A stretch of 64,000 bases of DNA from Manihot esculenta (taxonomy: Eukaryota > Streptophyta > Magnoliopsida > Malpighiales > Euphorbiaceae). This document shows positions 35,388 through 48,213 of the stretch, piece after piece. Each line of letters begins with the position of its first letter. Positions within the stretch are counted from its first letter, which is position 1. The stretch covers positions 20,873,225 through 20,937,224 of the forward strand of contig NC_035166.2 of NCBI RefSeq assembly GCF_001659605.2, in the 5' to 3' direction. The position numbers and the translations under genes were made by a program. The notes under the pieces are model-generated. The model worked only from the letters and a program-made list of their open reading frames with translations, had not been told where the DNA came from and did not search any database.

Positions 35388-37990
35388 ATGGCTTCTTCCT
35401 CTTCTTTTTTCTCCCCTTTGCTTCTAGCAAACCCTGATTCTGATTTCACGTTCCTCAAACGCAAAGTCAATGTACATTATAAGGTAAAAGCTACTTCAGC
35501 TCTTCCCATTACTGCTGCTGCTGCTTCTTCTTCTTCTTCTACTTCAAATAATAAGGAAAATTCTTCCTCCAAATCGACCAAGCTTATCACTTTTCTAGGC
35601 AAAGGTGGCTCTGGCAAGACCATCTCCTCGATTTTCGCTGCACAGGTGCTTCTTTCTTCCGTACTTCTGCATTATTTTACTGTGATGCTAATGTGAATAA
35701 TTCTTGAGTTGCAAATCCGTTGTTACTCCTCTGTTAATGATTTGGGCTATTTCTTGTCAAGAAACGCTTAATTTTTCTGATGTCCTTGTTTTTGCGTGGC
35801 TGGTGATTTAATGGGTTCTCGTAGTTTATAGGAATTTGATTCCTTATACGCTAAATGTTAGGCTTGTTGCGTTTGGTGCCACTATAGGTGTAGAATAGCT
35901 AAAGTTATATTTTGCCCATCTTAACATTGATTTCTTTTAGGTGAAAAAAATGGAAGATAGACTATATATAATTTGTAATTTATTTACTAATAATTTCTTG
36001 ATTTGAGAGGCATTTCAATTTACCCAAGATTCACCACGGGAGCTTTGCTAAACTTTTGTTTTGTTGTGCTTACTGATCAGCATTATGCAATGGCTGGACT
36101 TAGCACATGCTTGGTAATACAGACTCAAGATCCCTCTGCTGATTATTTTCTGAACTGTAAGATTGGAACCTCTCCTGTCATCTGCAATGACAATCTTTCG
36201 GCTGTTAGATTGGAAACCACGAAAGTGTGTGTTTCACTTCCATTTCCTTGTCTTACATGCAACTTAAATAGTTTTCTAGGGAGGATTTGAACTCAGTGTT
36301 AAGTGCTCTTGACATTTGCAGATGCTTCTTGAGCCTCTTAATCGACTAAAGCAAGCAGATGCGCATCTTAAGATGACCCAAGGTGTTCTTGAAGGGGTAG
36401 GTATGTAGAGATCTCTTAATATTCTCGTGACGTTTCATACTTTATCTTAAAAGATCATTTGCTGTTGAAATCATTTTCTTGTATCCTAAAATGTTAGGTT
36501 GTTGGAGAAGAACTTGGTGTGCTTCCTGCAATGGATTCTATTTTTTCTGCATTGGTACTTGAGAGGCTTGTCCGATTCTTAACCAATGTAGCCCAGAAGA
36601 AAAAAGAGGATAAATTTGACATAATAGTATATGATGGAATCAGCAGTGATGAAACTCTAAGAATGATAGGTGCAGCCAGTAAAGCCAGGTTGGGAATTGC
36701 TTGCTTTCTCTTTGTTTGCCTCTATCTCTGTGTGTGTGTGTGCGGCTTTCTCTGTGACTTTATAATATCTCTGTTCAACAACATAATTGTGTACAGATTG
36801 TACTTGAAATATCTAAGAAACTTGGCTGAGAAGACTGATCTTGGGAGACTGGTGGGTCCTTCACTCCTGAGAATTGTTGACGAAGCAATGAATTTAGGTG
36901 GCAGGGGGTACTCGAATGGAATAGCAAGTGCAGAGATCTGGGACAATTTGGAAAGGATGCTGGAGGTAAATGTGATTCACATTTCTTAGTTCCCAGATTT
37001 CTATGCAAATTTCATAGTATTCTCTGATTCTATTGCAGCGAGGATCCTCTGCTTTCTCTGATCCATGTAAATTTGGCTGCTTCCTTGTAATGGACCCAAG
37101 TAATCCAACCTCAGTGAATTCAGCATTACGGTATTGGGGCTGTACAATCCAAGCTGGTGCACAGGTTTCTGGTGCATTTGGGATTTCTTCTCCATATTTG
37201 AATGAAGAATCAATTGAACAAATCAAGAACAAATTTTCACCCTTGCATTTTGCTTTCATTCCACAATTCCCAATGGGTTACCCACTGGATTGGAACTCAA
37301 TCATGTTAAACACTGTTGGTCATGATTCAAGGGCCCATTTCTCTTTGCCAGCAAGGCACAGTGATAGTTTTAAATCGAATGTCAAGTTTGATGCAGCTAA
37401 AAAATCAATAACCCTTTTTATGCCAGGTTTTGACAAGACAGAGATCAAGCTATATCAAGTATGTGCAATTGCTTCATTTCTTTCCCTTTTTTATAGTTTA
37501 GGAGGTTTTGCAGTTGCATTCAGACAGGTTTTCAAAGGAGTTGTGTCTCTAGAAAATGCATTCCCAAGGAGACAAAATTGAGTTTATGCACATATACAAG
37601 TCTTAGAATTTGCTAGATTGGTAAAGCTTAAGAAAAGACCATTTGTAGCAAGTCTTTTTCTTTAGCAAGTATAGGATAAATCTCATAGCTGATGAGTTGT
37701 AGAGTGTGAACAATATCCATTTCCTGGTAACTTAAATGTTTCAGTTATCCTCTTTCTTTCTTTTTTTTGGAAATATTATATTTCATGTTAATTTGGAGTT
37801 TTAGCAGATTTCATTTTGGTATGATTGTTTTGTGACGCTTTTCATCCTATGAATGCAGTACAGGGGAGGGTCCGAGTTGTTGGTGGAAGCAGGAGACCAG
37901 CGACGTGTAATTTCCTTGCCACCAAGAATTCAAGGTAAGGTGGGAGGTGCAAAGTTCATCGATAGAAGTCTGGTAATCACCATGCGATAG
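35388..37990 (+). CDS. GET3D: Get3d, chloroplast ArsA/GET3-type ATPase, 462 aa, 7 exons
   Basis: Exons: 35388-35645, 36081-36224, 36322-36396, 36498-36688, 36797-36965, 37039-37458 and 37859-37990 (1389 nt). All borders are GT-AG and in frame. The ATG at 35388 is preferred over an upstream TTG-started extension. Residues 1-60 are Ser/Ala-rich, a plastid transit peptide. The P-loop is GKGGSGKT at 71-78. Later motifs include TQDPSADYF and [12 protein letters not shown], in place of the DTAPTGHTLR loop of cytosolic GET3. The C-terminal part ([18 protein letters not shown] and after) is the small alpha-crystallin-like domain typical of the Get3d type. The protein resembles Arabidopsis At1g26090 (about 455 aa), so length is normal. 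It probably binds hydrophobic tail-anchored clients in the stroma. It converges on CHUP1, with 0.97 kb between stop codons. Confidence 0.93.
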
Positions 37991-38964
37991 TGTAAAAGCA
38001 ATATGATTTATGGATTTCTGGGTCATTAGCCCTTGGAATAAACATGCTCTCTGCTTGTGGCTACCCATAATTCGTGTAAAAACCCAATTTTTTTAATTAA
38101 TAAATTTTATAGATTTTATTATATTATTTTGTATCATGCATGTTTGACCTTGAGCTGAGCTTGATTACAAGTTTTGGGTTTTTGTGGGATTAAGTCTACC
38201 CAAGTGTTAGAGCATATCCGCATTGTGTTATAGTAATTCTAGTTTTGTTCAAGAACCTTAGAAGTTAGAATATATTAGGTAGAGACATCATGCCAAAGTT
38301 TCAATGATCAAAGCGCAGGTTCGTAAATTTCCTTTGAAGTATCTTAGTCTATTATAAAAATTGGAGAAACCTGAGTTTTGTTGGTGCAATAAGGTTAAAT
38401 GATATACCTAGCCATAACATATATGAAGAAACTAGGGAGCAGCAGGCTTCCTCGGGGATTCCAGTCCCTTTTCTCAGGGGAGTAAACACAAATTCACATC
38501 TCCTGTTGTCATTTAGATAACTGCTTTACTATGGAATTTCCAACATTATATTAAGAATGTTTGAGTATGATTCTAATAAAAATAATAGTTGTAATTGTAC
38601 AGTAGTGGTACTTCCTCATCATACAGAAGGAAAGAAATATACTCCATGAACATAGAACAATACAAGCAGATCCGCAGGATTTCTTGCTGATCTCTTCTTT
38701 CTAGCTTCAACTTTTCAGGGACGAGGCAGGTTTTATCAATGGCCTACACGGAATAATCAGAGCCTCCAGTTCTAGCTTCTTATTTTCATGTTGCCCGTTA
38801 CTGAGCATATAAACGATAACAAGGATGAAAAATCTGAGATTTCACTGTACAATGTAACTTGCCCTTTTCTTTTAGGCTTAACCTGGTATATGAAAATCTA
38901 AACAATAAACGCAAACACGAAATGAGAAGATGAAGTATACGACAGAAAATCCAAGGGGCAAAAA
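37991..38964. other. Convergent 3' flanks of Get3d and CHUP1
   Basis: This shared downstream region should hold both 3' UTRs. No gene or clear terminator-like signal was recognised beyond AT-rich stretches near 38085-38130. Confidence 0.5.
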
Positions 38965-41900
38965 CTATGATCCTTCAAGTTTATTGTCCTCCCCCGTTTG
39001 GGAATGTACACGGCTCCTCAGTTCTTCAAACGTTTTCATGCTTTCTGCATCAAAGCCTCCAGCAAACTGAAAACAGGTCCAGGCCAACAAGCAAATTTGT
39101 ACTTGTATCAAGAAATAATTTTTTTTGCTAAATGGCAATCTTAGTGCAATATTGGCACCGAGTACCATAAAGTATAATACATCTAGAGGTCATGAATAGA
39201 TGATTTGTGGTTTTAAGTATGCAAATTCAATACAATATGAGAACGAATGTAGGAATAATATAAGAAAACTTACTATTCAGTCCTTATAATATAGAAAAAT
39301 TCACTAGTTGGTCTATCGATTTTGAAAAATGTATTAAAACGTTCTTCACATTTTAAAAAATCTACTAGTTAGTTACGATTAATTTTAGCCGTTGAATATT
39401 GTAAAAAGATTCTAAAATGTCTTGTTATGAAAGAAATCATTAGTAAATCTTTTAAAAATTTGAAGGACCGACTAATAAATTTTTCAAAACAATAGAAACT
39501 AAATAGTAAAATATTTCAAAATAAAATTAATGGAGAGACTAACTAGAAGACTTCTAAAACTTCTTATATTTTTCAAAATTGAGAGACTAACCAATGAATT
39601 TCTCAACACTAATACCATATAGACTAAGTAATAATTTCTCCAATAATATATACCTGATGAACTCGGAAAGCAAAACGCACGCCTTGCAGAAGCAAAAACT
39701 CTCTATTTGGTTCCTTTTCAGGTCCGCTCAACGCATCAAGTTCTGATGCTACACGTCCCATGTACTTCCTCGCCAATTGTACAGATGAAAGCTTGATCTG
39801 CAACAGGAAACAAGTTATATGAACTACTTCCAGAACCAAAGTGATCAAACTCCTCCTTTTGAAGGTAGCATAACACAATTCTATTTCTGAGAACTTGTTT
39901 AAATATTGCTGGAAAAGGGAGAGGCAGGGAATCTGATAATGCAATGACATAAATCTCTCTTCAAAACCTCTCTTTTACGCAGCATGTCATAGGTTAAAAT
40001 GTTTCAATGATCCATTAGCGGCTTCATACAGAATTGTACTTGTATTTGAACCTATTAGCCCCCTAGATCTTTTCTTATGTAAGCATAATTCTCAAACTAT
40101 AGAAGAAAAAACTTCTCACATTTTTCCGGACCATTTGGTCCAAAAATAATGAAAAACCTAATAAAAAATCAAATATGTAACACAAAACAAAAGACTTGAT
40201 TCAAAATTCAGATAACTTCTTATTTTTAAAAAATACAAAATTTACTTTAAATCCACAATAGAATGGTGGTTTACTGCTGCGTTTCTCTAATGACATCAGC
40301 TTGACAGGTCCAATACTTGAATAAAAGTGCAGGGGCTAAATAGGGTCAAACTAAAGTACATGGATCTAGTAGGTTTTTCAGGTAAATTCAGAGTCCAAAT
40401 TACGCATTAACTGATTCATAAATATATGAAACGTATGCTGATAAACTTGTTTATCATAACTCCATGCAGATAAGCAAACTATACCTTGGTCACTAAGCAA
40501 TCATATTATCAAAGGAAATTGATAGCTCAACACGGACAAAAGCAAAAGCTATTTGAACACACTAATACACGATACACACAAATACACCAAAAGGAAAAAA
40601 AAATGGAACCGTACCTTGCCAACGACTCCTGAATCTAATAACCAATCAACTGGAATCCCATACTCCCTATATCGTGAAATAGCCATGTCCCTTGTTCGTA
40701 AAAGTGCATATACACTATTTTCCACTCTAGCAAAAGGTAAAACGGTAAAATAAGTTAGCATATTATATTAAGCGATTCAACAAAACAACTTATATCCTGA
40801 TTATAGTAGAAAATATCAGGGAACATCAATAACAGCTATGGCTAAGATATCATTATAGATATTTTGAACTGCTCTTTATAATATACATACTTTTCAAGCA
40901 ACTTGTACATCTTCTTCAAAGCAGCTTCACATGGGAGTTTGGGATCATCAACAAATGAGGAGACCTGTTTCTCTAATTTCAACAGGTCCTGGTATTCGAA
41001 AGCTGCTTCTCTTAATGCATCAGCCTTACTTTCAGGCCAATCAAAGTGCTTGAGAACTGCCCGTTCATCAACCTGATCAAACACAAAAAAGGAAAAGAAA
41101 CAAAAGAATCATATAAGAAAGTCCTAAAGAATACATCCATTCGCTAAAGAAATGCTAATGTGGAATTATCTAAAAGTGGACTTTGCCGAGAAGTTCATGG
41201 GTTTCTGTTTTTAATCATTGTTAAGGGAAATTCTAAAACAGAAAACTAATAATTAAATCTATATTACAGAAGGCAATGATGGACTCCTAGCAGCAAAACT
41301 CATCTTCAATGTTTAATAAAAATATCTTTGCCCTTGATGAAATTAGACCCTTTTCTAATTTCAAGGAGTCATTGCCTCTGGCAGATGACTTGCACATTCT
41401 AGCCGGTAAAAAATTAACAACGTACCAAGAAGGAGAGTTCCTCATCTAGCCAATTTACGAAGACAATCAAATCATCTATGTTTGTGAAGGAAGCTGCTCG
41501 AACTTCAGTTGCCAATGACTGGACAAAATCTCCTTGAGTTTCCACATCAGCTTTCACCTGGATGCAATACACACGGTTTTGCATCATCAATTTGAGTAGT
41601 GAAATCTATATGTGGAAGATGAACATATTAATAAAAACAAAGGCAAAAGTTAACGCACAGCCAAGAGGAATGATGATCTATTCTCTATCTCTCCAATCAT
41701 GTTGCTCCTAGCATCAGATGCATTAGATGTTGAAGACATCAATGATGAAGTATCCTTCTTTGCCTCGCGTTTCATTAATGTCTGATAGAATTCAACTAGC
41801 TCAGGAGCTCTGTGAACTTTATCACCACTTCCTGCCCCTCTTGGCAAGCTTCCAGGTGGAGGAGGTGGACGTGGTGGTCCACCAGGAGGTGGGGGTGGGG

Positions 41901-44859
41901 GTGGCGGGGCACCTGGCAGAGGAGGTGGCACTCCAGTTGAAGTAAGTTTATTTGAGTCAACCACAGCACCACTAGATGGTTTAGGAGGTGGCCGAGGCAC
42001 CCTAGGAGGCCTCTTCTCAATGTCAGCAAGTCTCATCTTGCTTATTGATTGAGAATCAACAGCTTTGCCGTCATTAGATTGGCCAGCAGAAGCAATTGAT
42101 TTCTCTTTTATTTGAGAAAGTTGTGATGGCAGACTTGCAGATTTCACTCTCCCCCCCTTTGACATAGAATCAAAACTTGAATTCTCAGCAAATCTTGCTG
42201 CTCTTGCTTGCTCTGCCTTTTCTTTTATCTGCTTCTCCCTCTCTAGGGCCAATTTATGCCGGTCTTTATAGACTGGATATTTTTCATCAAGAACTCCTTC
42301 AACTGATTTGGACATTAATTGGAAAGATGAAGCAACATTATTTAGCGAGTCACCAGAAGAAACTTGTGTTCTAATATGGGGAACATTTGAAGGAGTTTCT
42401 GGAGAGTCGGGAATATCTTGTTCCATCTTGCCGAATGTAGTTATGGCTACACTATCACCAGCGTTTCTCAACATTAAAGCTTCCAATGGACCCTTTGGTC
42501 GGTGGCTCATGCTTGTCCTGCTTGGAGATCCTCCAGAAAGGGATCTGGAAGGTGATGAAAGAGGGCCTGAATCGTCTTTGCTTTTCCCCCATTTCTTGAT
42601 CTTCTGGATCAAGCTAGGTCTCTTACTGAGACTACTATATCTGCTAGTAGAGCTATCAATGGAAGTATTGTCAAAGTCCTCACTTCCAGGAGAAGATGGG
42701 TGAGAAAAGTTGCTTTCAAGATCCGTGTCTCCTTGTCCACGTTCTGATCCTGCGTAATCTAACATTAACTGTTTAGCCTTCTCTTGGGACTTGGGGCTCA
42801 AACTTTTGTTAAGATCACGAGCTGAAATTTTTCCTGGAGGTGCTTGGTAGTTCCGGAGCTCATACCTCAAGCATGCATTAACCCAACGAAGGTACACTAG
42901 TTCTTCAACTTCACTAAACCTGTTCATTTGAAGTCCTTCTACTTGTTTTAATAAGTCTTCATTTACATGCCTTAAATCATTGACTTCCTCTCTGGTCTTG
43001 GCAACCATTTCACTCTGCAGCACCATGAGATGTAAGAAGACAAGTTTAACCCACCACATATGCAAGCACACATGTAAAAAATCTAACCATATTTTACTGG
43101 TTCAAGGCTAATGGAGATTTTACCTTCTTGTCAAACTACATTCTAGGGAAATAAAGAATAAAGAAAAAGGAAAAAAAAAATCTTAGATATTACTGAACTT
43201 CACCAGAAAAGCCAGCTATGGTATAGGCAGGTAAACAATAGGAATAAACTAGAAATGCCACTGAGAGAAAATTTAGTTCCAGTATATCAGGGATGTGTAA
43301 GTGTCCTTAAATTTCCATAATAGTTATCCACATGATGAAGTCATTCCTAAAGCAAACATTTTTCTCATTATCCATCAGATGAAAGGAAAAAAATGCTATA
43401 AAAAAAAAGAAAATGAACAATTCAGACGCCTGAAAATATGGAGGGAGAATTTAGAAAGAAAGAAAACTGAAGGCATATGCAAAGAAAATATATGAACAAT
43501 GTGCACTACAGCTCTAACCTCTGTCATATTGGAAAGGGCTGCTATTTTAGCTTGAGCAGCATCCAGCTTAATAGTCAACTCCCTCTTTTCATGTTGAAGC
43601 TCTTTATTTTTCCTCCTAAGTTCCACAACTTCCACCTCTAACTCCTTCACAGCCTTCAGCTTCTTCTCAACCTCTGCATCTTTCTTAATGGCTTCTTCCT
43701 CCTTAGCCTGAAGCCCAGAAACTTGTTGTTTAAGCAACAATAACTGGCCCTTTGTCTGGTTAGCTTCAAGCTGAATTTGCCTTTGCAGCTCCTTTATCTT
43801 GTTCCTTGCTACCTCCACTTCCTTCTTGCAAGATTCTCCCTGTCTTATCTCTTCTTGAAGCTTCTTCCTCTCAGCCTGCAAGGAGTTGATGGTAATCTTT
43901 AACATATCAATCTCAACTGTCTTTATTTTAATTTGCCTCTGTAATTCAGTGATGTCTGATTCTTGCTCCTTTAATCCATAGTACTCGAGCAATTCTCCCT
44001 CAAGTTTCACCTCTCTTTCCTCCAATTCCTCTACTAGATTACGCAAGCGTTCCAGTTCATTTGCATTGTTTGCCATCTCTGTTTCATATATCTTTTCTTT
44101 CTCAGCCTTGTCAATCTTGTCACCAGGTAATCGATATTCAATTTCCCCAGAAAGAAAATCTTCAAATTCAGGTAAAATATCTTCATCTTCTATGCCAGGT
44201 GCAACACCATGAGCTCGGTCAAATACACTACTTATCAATTTGACCTCCTCTTCTTCTTCTTCTTCCTCCCCCTGTAATTTTATAGCACATTCATTTAGAG
44301 AAAACAATGAATACTGCATCTAATATTTCCCAATGAATGGAAGAAGTCCATTTCAATTGGAAGACTAGGCATGTGGTGAAAGAAGATATTGCAATTTTTA
44401 TTTCATGAATATATTTACCTCCTTCTCTTTGAGGCTATCATCAGAATATGGAAACTGCTCCCTGTCTTTCCCCTTGTTTCGGTGTTGCTCAAGACTTGCT
44501 TCACCATCATCTGAGTTTCAATTTTTACCAGGCCAACCATAAACAATTGCAGAATGAAGTAAAAAGAACATAACAAAGACAAAAGTCTGATATAAAATAA
44601 GCCATCAAGATAAACCTTGTAAGTCATGCTTACATTATACAAGTGAAAAACACCACCACCCAAAATATCGATCTTATTGGGGATGATAAAGCAGATTGAT
44701 ATACAAAAATATGTTTTTAAAAAAGGAAGAATAGAACTGATTGAATTTACTACCTGAATGCCTGAATTGACCAGTTGATCTTGAGGTTTGGACATTAAGC
44801 TGCTTGACAGTATACGCTGCAATTGAAGCAGCAACCAGGAAGCCTAACCTGACTATCAT
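38965..44859 (-). CDS. CHUP1: CHUP1, chloroplast unusual positioning 1, 992 aa, 9 coding exons
   Basis: Coding exons (complement): 44754-44859, 44419-44510, 43519-44271, 41659-43014, 41426-41557, 40891-41072, 40615-40726, 39654-39797 and 38965-39066. Together they make 2979 nt, all phases consistent. The N-terminus MIVRLGFLVAASIAAYTVK is the hydrophobic anchor for the chloroplast outer envelope. An acidic run (EEEEEEEEVKLI) leads into a long coiled coil at about 100-340 (GELLEYYGLKEQESDITELQ). Actin- and profilin-linked proline stretches lie at about 678-710 (PPPPPPPPGGPPRPPPPP). The conserved C-terminal region includes NREFLLLQGVRFAFRVHQ and FAGGFDAESMK. CHUP1 organises short actin filaments that move chloroplasts in response to light. 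Length fits the Arabidopsis protein (1004 aa). Exon 4 uses a GTGCGT donor. The copy looks intact. Confidence 0.97.
39254..39650. mobile_element. Mutator-like MITE (379 bp) in CHUP1 intron 8
   Basis: The 9-bp direct repeat AATAATATA at 39254-39262 and 39642-39650 brackets 39263-39641. The element's ends are diverged inverted repeats of about 80 bp, sharing AGTCT/AGTCC, AAATTCA(C/T)T(A/G)GTT(G/A)GTCT and ATTTTGAAAAAT words. Length, 9-bp duplication and end structure fit a short non-autonomous MULE. The repeat nearer exon 8 begins only three bases inside the intron. Confidence 0.72.
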
Positions 44860-46990
44860 GTAGGTATTGTTGATAACAGAATCTTAACCTTCCACTCATC
44901 TATTGAAACAAACAAAATGGAAAGAACTTCTCCATCCATTTCTCCCCAACCCCATAACTGAAAATTCAACCCATCAGTGCCTGGAAATGCACCAAGAGCT
45001 ACCGCATTTACAGAATCTCCAAGAGCCAGGGGAGCTCTCTAGGAAATCCTGGTGAAAATCTGTATAAGAAGCAGATTATTGAACTTGTAAATGTGTAAAT
45101 TCAATGGCCATATCCAGCTATTAATATTTCAATAAACTCTGCTTTATCATCCTATCATGTTTTCAGACCTTTCAATGACAGACTTGCTTCCAAACAAAGA
45201 GTTCCTAATAAGTCATGCTAAGAGCTACAGGAACCACCAATGAAACTAGTGGCCAGTTTTCCTTCAAAAGGATGTTGACGATTTGCAAAATAATGGGTGG
45301 GTTTGACATATTACCATTTTGTTTCAAAAGAATGCCTACAGTTAATGCAAATCAGAAAACAAGAATGAAAGAGACGCAAGAACAGTAAATTTTTAAGGGA
45401 AAAAAATGTGTTATCACGGTATCTTGCTTGCTAAACTATGTATCGCATGCATATCTGGTGTCCTTTGCCTCATAAATAATGAGTTTTTGTAGGATTTCAG
45501 AGTTAGCTAATATTTTAGTTGCCTTCCCATCTGAAATAATTAATGATCTCAGCTCAAAAATCAAACAATTGAGAAACACAAACCATCCAATTGACCTCAT
45601 CATTTTCTGGACTTCATATTCAATGAAGATTGTGCACAGTAGAAATCTTTTATTAGAAGGGTTCAGATTGTCTGAGTGGTTTGATTCAAGGAATATAGGT
45701 TGATTTCAGATAATATCATCATTCTTAACCGATGGATCAATCTTAGCCTCTATTAAGTAGTTCTCCTTTTTGGCAGAGGACCCACTTAAGTAAACTTTAG
45801 ATTAGAGAGTCCAATACAATCACCAAAGACCCATTCTTAAGGTGGGTTCGGTTTCCTTTTGGCTTTACATCACAATGAAGGTAGGCACACGGTAGTTTTG
45901 AAATTCAGATAAGGTAATGTAAGGCTGAGATTTAATTCTATGATGTCTGCTTAATGGACTGGAGCATTTGTAAGATGTAAGCCAAGCATATACAAATTTA
46001 GCCAAACTTTTTGTTGATTGACGGCCAAAAAATTCACATGTTAGCCTTTTTGGCTTTTCTCAGGAATTTATCCTATATAACTAACTTTTGGGTTAATTCA
46101 TAAAATTCATGTGCTAATGTCTTCTGTCTATCTCTTGGATTTGGATTGCAGGATAAAAAAGCAGCTCTAATGTTAAGCATGTATAGAAGCATCTTCACAA
46201 AACACATGTCCAATCTCAAGAACAGGAATTTACCTTTCCTTTCTAATCTTGACATTGAAAGCCAAAATAGTGAATTAAGCAACATCTACAATAACGTAGA
46301 AGCAATGGTTAAAATCCCACCTAAAATAACTATCATGAATCCATCAAGAGGGGTGACCTGGCAAACTCAGGAGCAGACAACTTTGGTAGAAGCCCTCATC
46401 AGCATCCAACGGTTGGCCGAGGAATTTATTGGAGCAAACTTTTCAAAAAGATAATTTACAGAAAAGTAAAGAAATATGAAGAAAACAAAAAGGTCTTAAA
46501 TTCAGTGGTCTCCACTACCTGGAGTAGCAGCCAAAGTATTATCCCAATTCCAAACCTATCCAGTGGCCAGAGAGCACTCAAAGTCTAGGATTCTTTTTTA
46601 ATGTCCTATCTAAATATCTATTAAATTGCTTTTCCATGAAGAGAGAGAGAGTAAAGTATTGAATATGAACACAACAGATACCACCCACTTGGTAACAGAT
46701 GCTGCCACACATGCCAACCTAACCTAAAATCTTGCTAAACTCTCAGTACGCAACTGAAGCCACAAAGAGTAGTGTTTATCTGGAGAATCTGACAGAAAAC
46801 TAGATAAAAAATATATATATATAAACAGGGCAAAAACAAAATGCATACCTAGAAGCAGGAGAATAGCGAAAAGCTTTAATTAGACAGATGGTAAAGCATC
46901 CCAGGGAGAGGAAGAAGAAGAAAACCAGAAAAAGGAAGATTTAGATGGAAAGAGGCAGAGGGATTGAATTGCAGTGGCAGCGCCAATACT
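44860..46990 (-). promoter_or_regulatory. CHUP1 5' UTR with a long leader intron
   Basis: A CT-rich leader exon on the minus strand (about 46990-46849) ends in CTTCTAG|GTATGC, a good donor. A plausible acceptor (TTTCAATAG) lies at about 44906, shortly before the CHUP1 ATG, giving a leader intron of about 1.9 kb. Within it two plus-strand ORFs are open (45479-45703 and 46146-46454). No TATA box is evident. Confidence 0.5.
46146..46454 (+). other. Unrecognised ORF antisense to the CHUP1 leader intron (102 aa)
   Basis: The frame starts just after TGGATTGCAG, a good acceptor, and reads without low-complexity bias: MQDKKAALMLSMYRSIFTKH at the start, and WQTQEQTTLVEALISIQRLA near the end. Upstream on the same strand, 45479-45703 is open for 74 codons. 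I recognise no family. It may be the last exon of a decayed gene or chance. Confidence 0.25.
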
Positions 46991-48213
46991 TGGGCGGCAA
47001 TGACTAATCTTTTGAAAGCTTTGGGTTTTATTATCACTATAAATCAGTAAACAAATGTACTTCAAAAAAAAAAAAAGGAATAAACAATTAGCCAATGAAG
47101 TTTTGAAAGAATTGGAATCAGAATCACGGGCACCATATAAGATCTCAGTTTGATTGTCATTTAATTTCATTTTGATTTTTCTTCTCAATTTTTTTTTTAT
47201 TTTCATAAAAAGCAAAGGAGAAGAAATCAATTTTGTTCAAAATGAACCACCAATTTAAACATTTTCTTATCAATTTAATTTTTGATTGATTTTATGTTAA
47301 ACCGAGTCACTTCTAATTTTCGATTTCAATTCTCAGCCTCCTCTTGGCCGCATCTACAAGAAAGCTTTTTAAGTGTTCCAACTGGGTATGTTAATTGGTG
47401 CCGATGCTTTCCCTTTCCTTGCTGCTCGTTGAAAGCGGCTACTTAACTTCAACAAAATTAATTATGAATCAGAATCATTATTTCTGTGAAATCATATTTT
47501 TAATCTTGTTTAAAAAAATCAACCGTTATATTTAATCAAAACCATATCAAATTAAAATCAAAGAACATTAAATCCGAAATAAGTCGGACCGAACAAGCAG
47601 CTATGTGTAGCTCAACTGATTTCACCGTCCAAAGAATTTCTGGCTGTAAACGTTTTGCTTAATCTTCATCCCAAAGGCTCCCACGACAGTTTCTGCACCA
47701 TTAATGGTCCAAAATTGATGAGCTCTTACTGCTTTATTTTTTATTTTTTTTATTTTTTTTAATCTTTTTTTGACTTCCTAGTATCAAAGTTAATTCACAG
47801 CCAATAACGCCACATGATCACTCAGCAATCTCAAACAAGTTTCCTCTCTTCTTTCGAATCCAATTCTCGCTATTGCCAAACCCACAAAAGAATCCATCCC
47901 AGTGGAAGCAGTGATACATCAATTTCTTCAGCCTAACTGGTGTTACCCTCCATAATTTAATATCTTCCAGGCTTGCCACTGAACAGTATAGAAGACTCAA
48001 ATGTGAAAGTATTTTGTCAACCTTATCTGGAATCTCATTAATTCTATAATTGCTTCATTAACCAGAACTAACAAAAGCCACATTATGAACAACGCAAAAG
48101 ACCATAATCATCCATCTTATCTTACATTTTCAATCACGTCGTATTAAATAGCCCCACCAAGAAAGCAATTCTTGAGTTAATTATTTATATCTTCACTGTG
48201 GCACCATTATATT
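46991..48213. other. Spacer between CHUP1 and the SLH gene, no gene seen
   Basis: The CHUP1 promoter lies at its left edge and the 3' flank of the SLH gene at its right edge. The middle is AT-rich with T-runs near 47740-47770. Confidence 0.5.
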
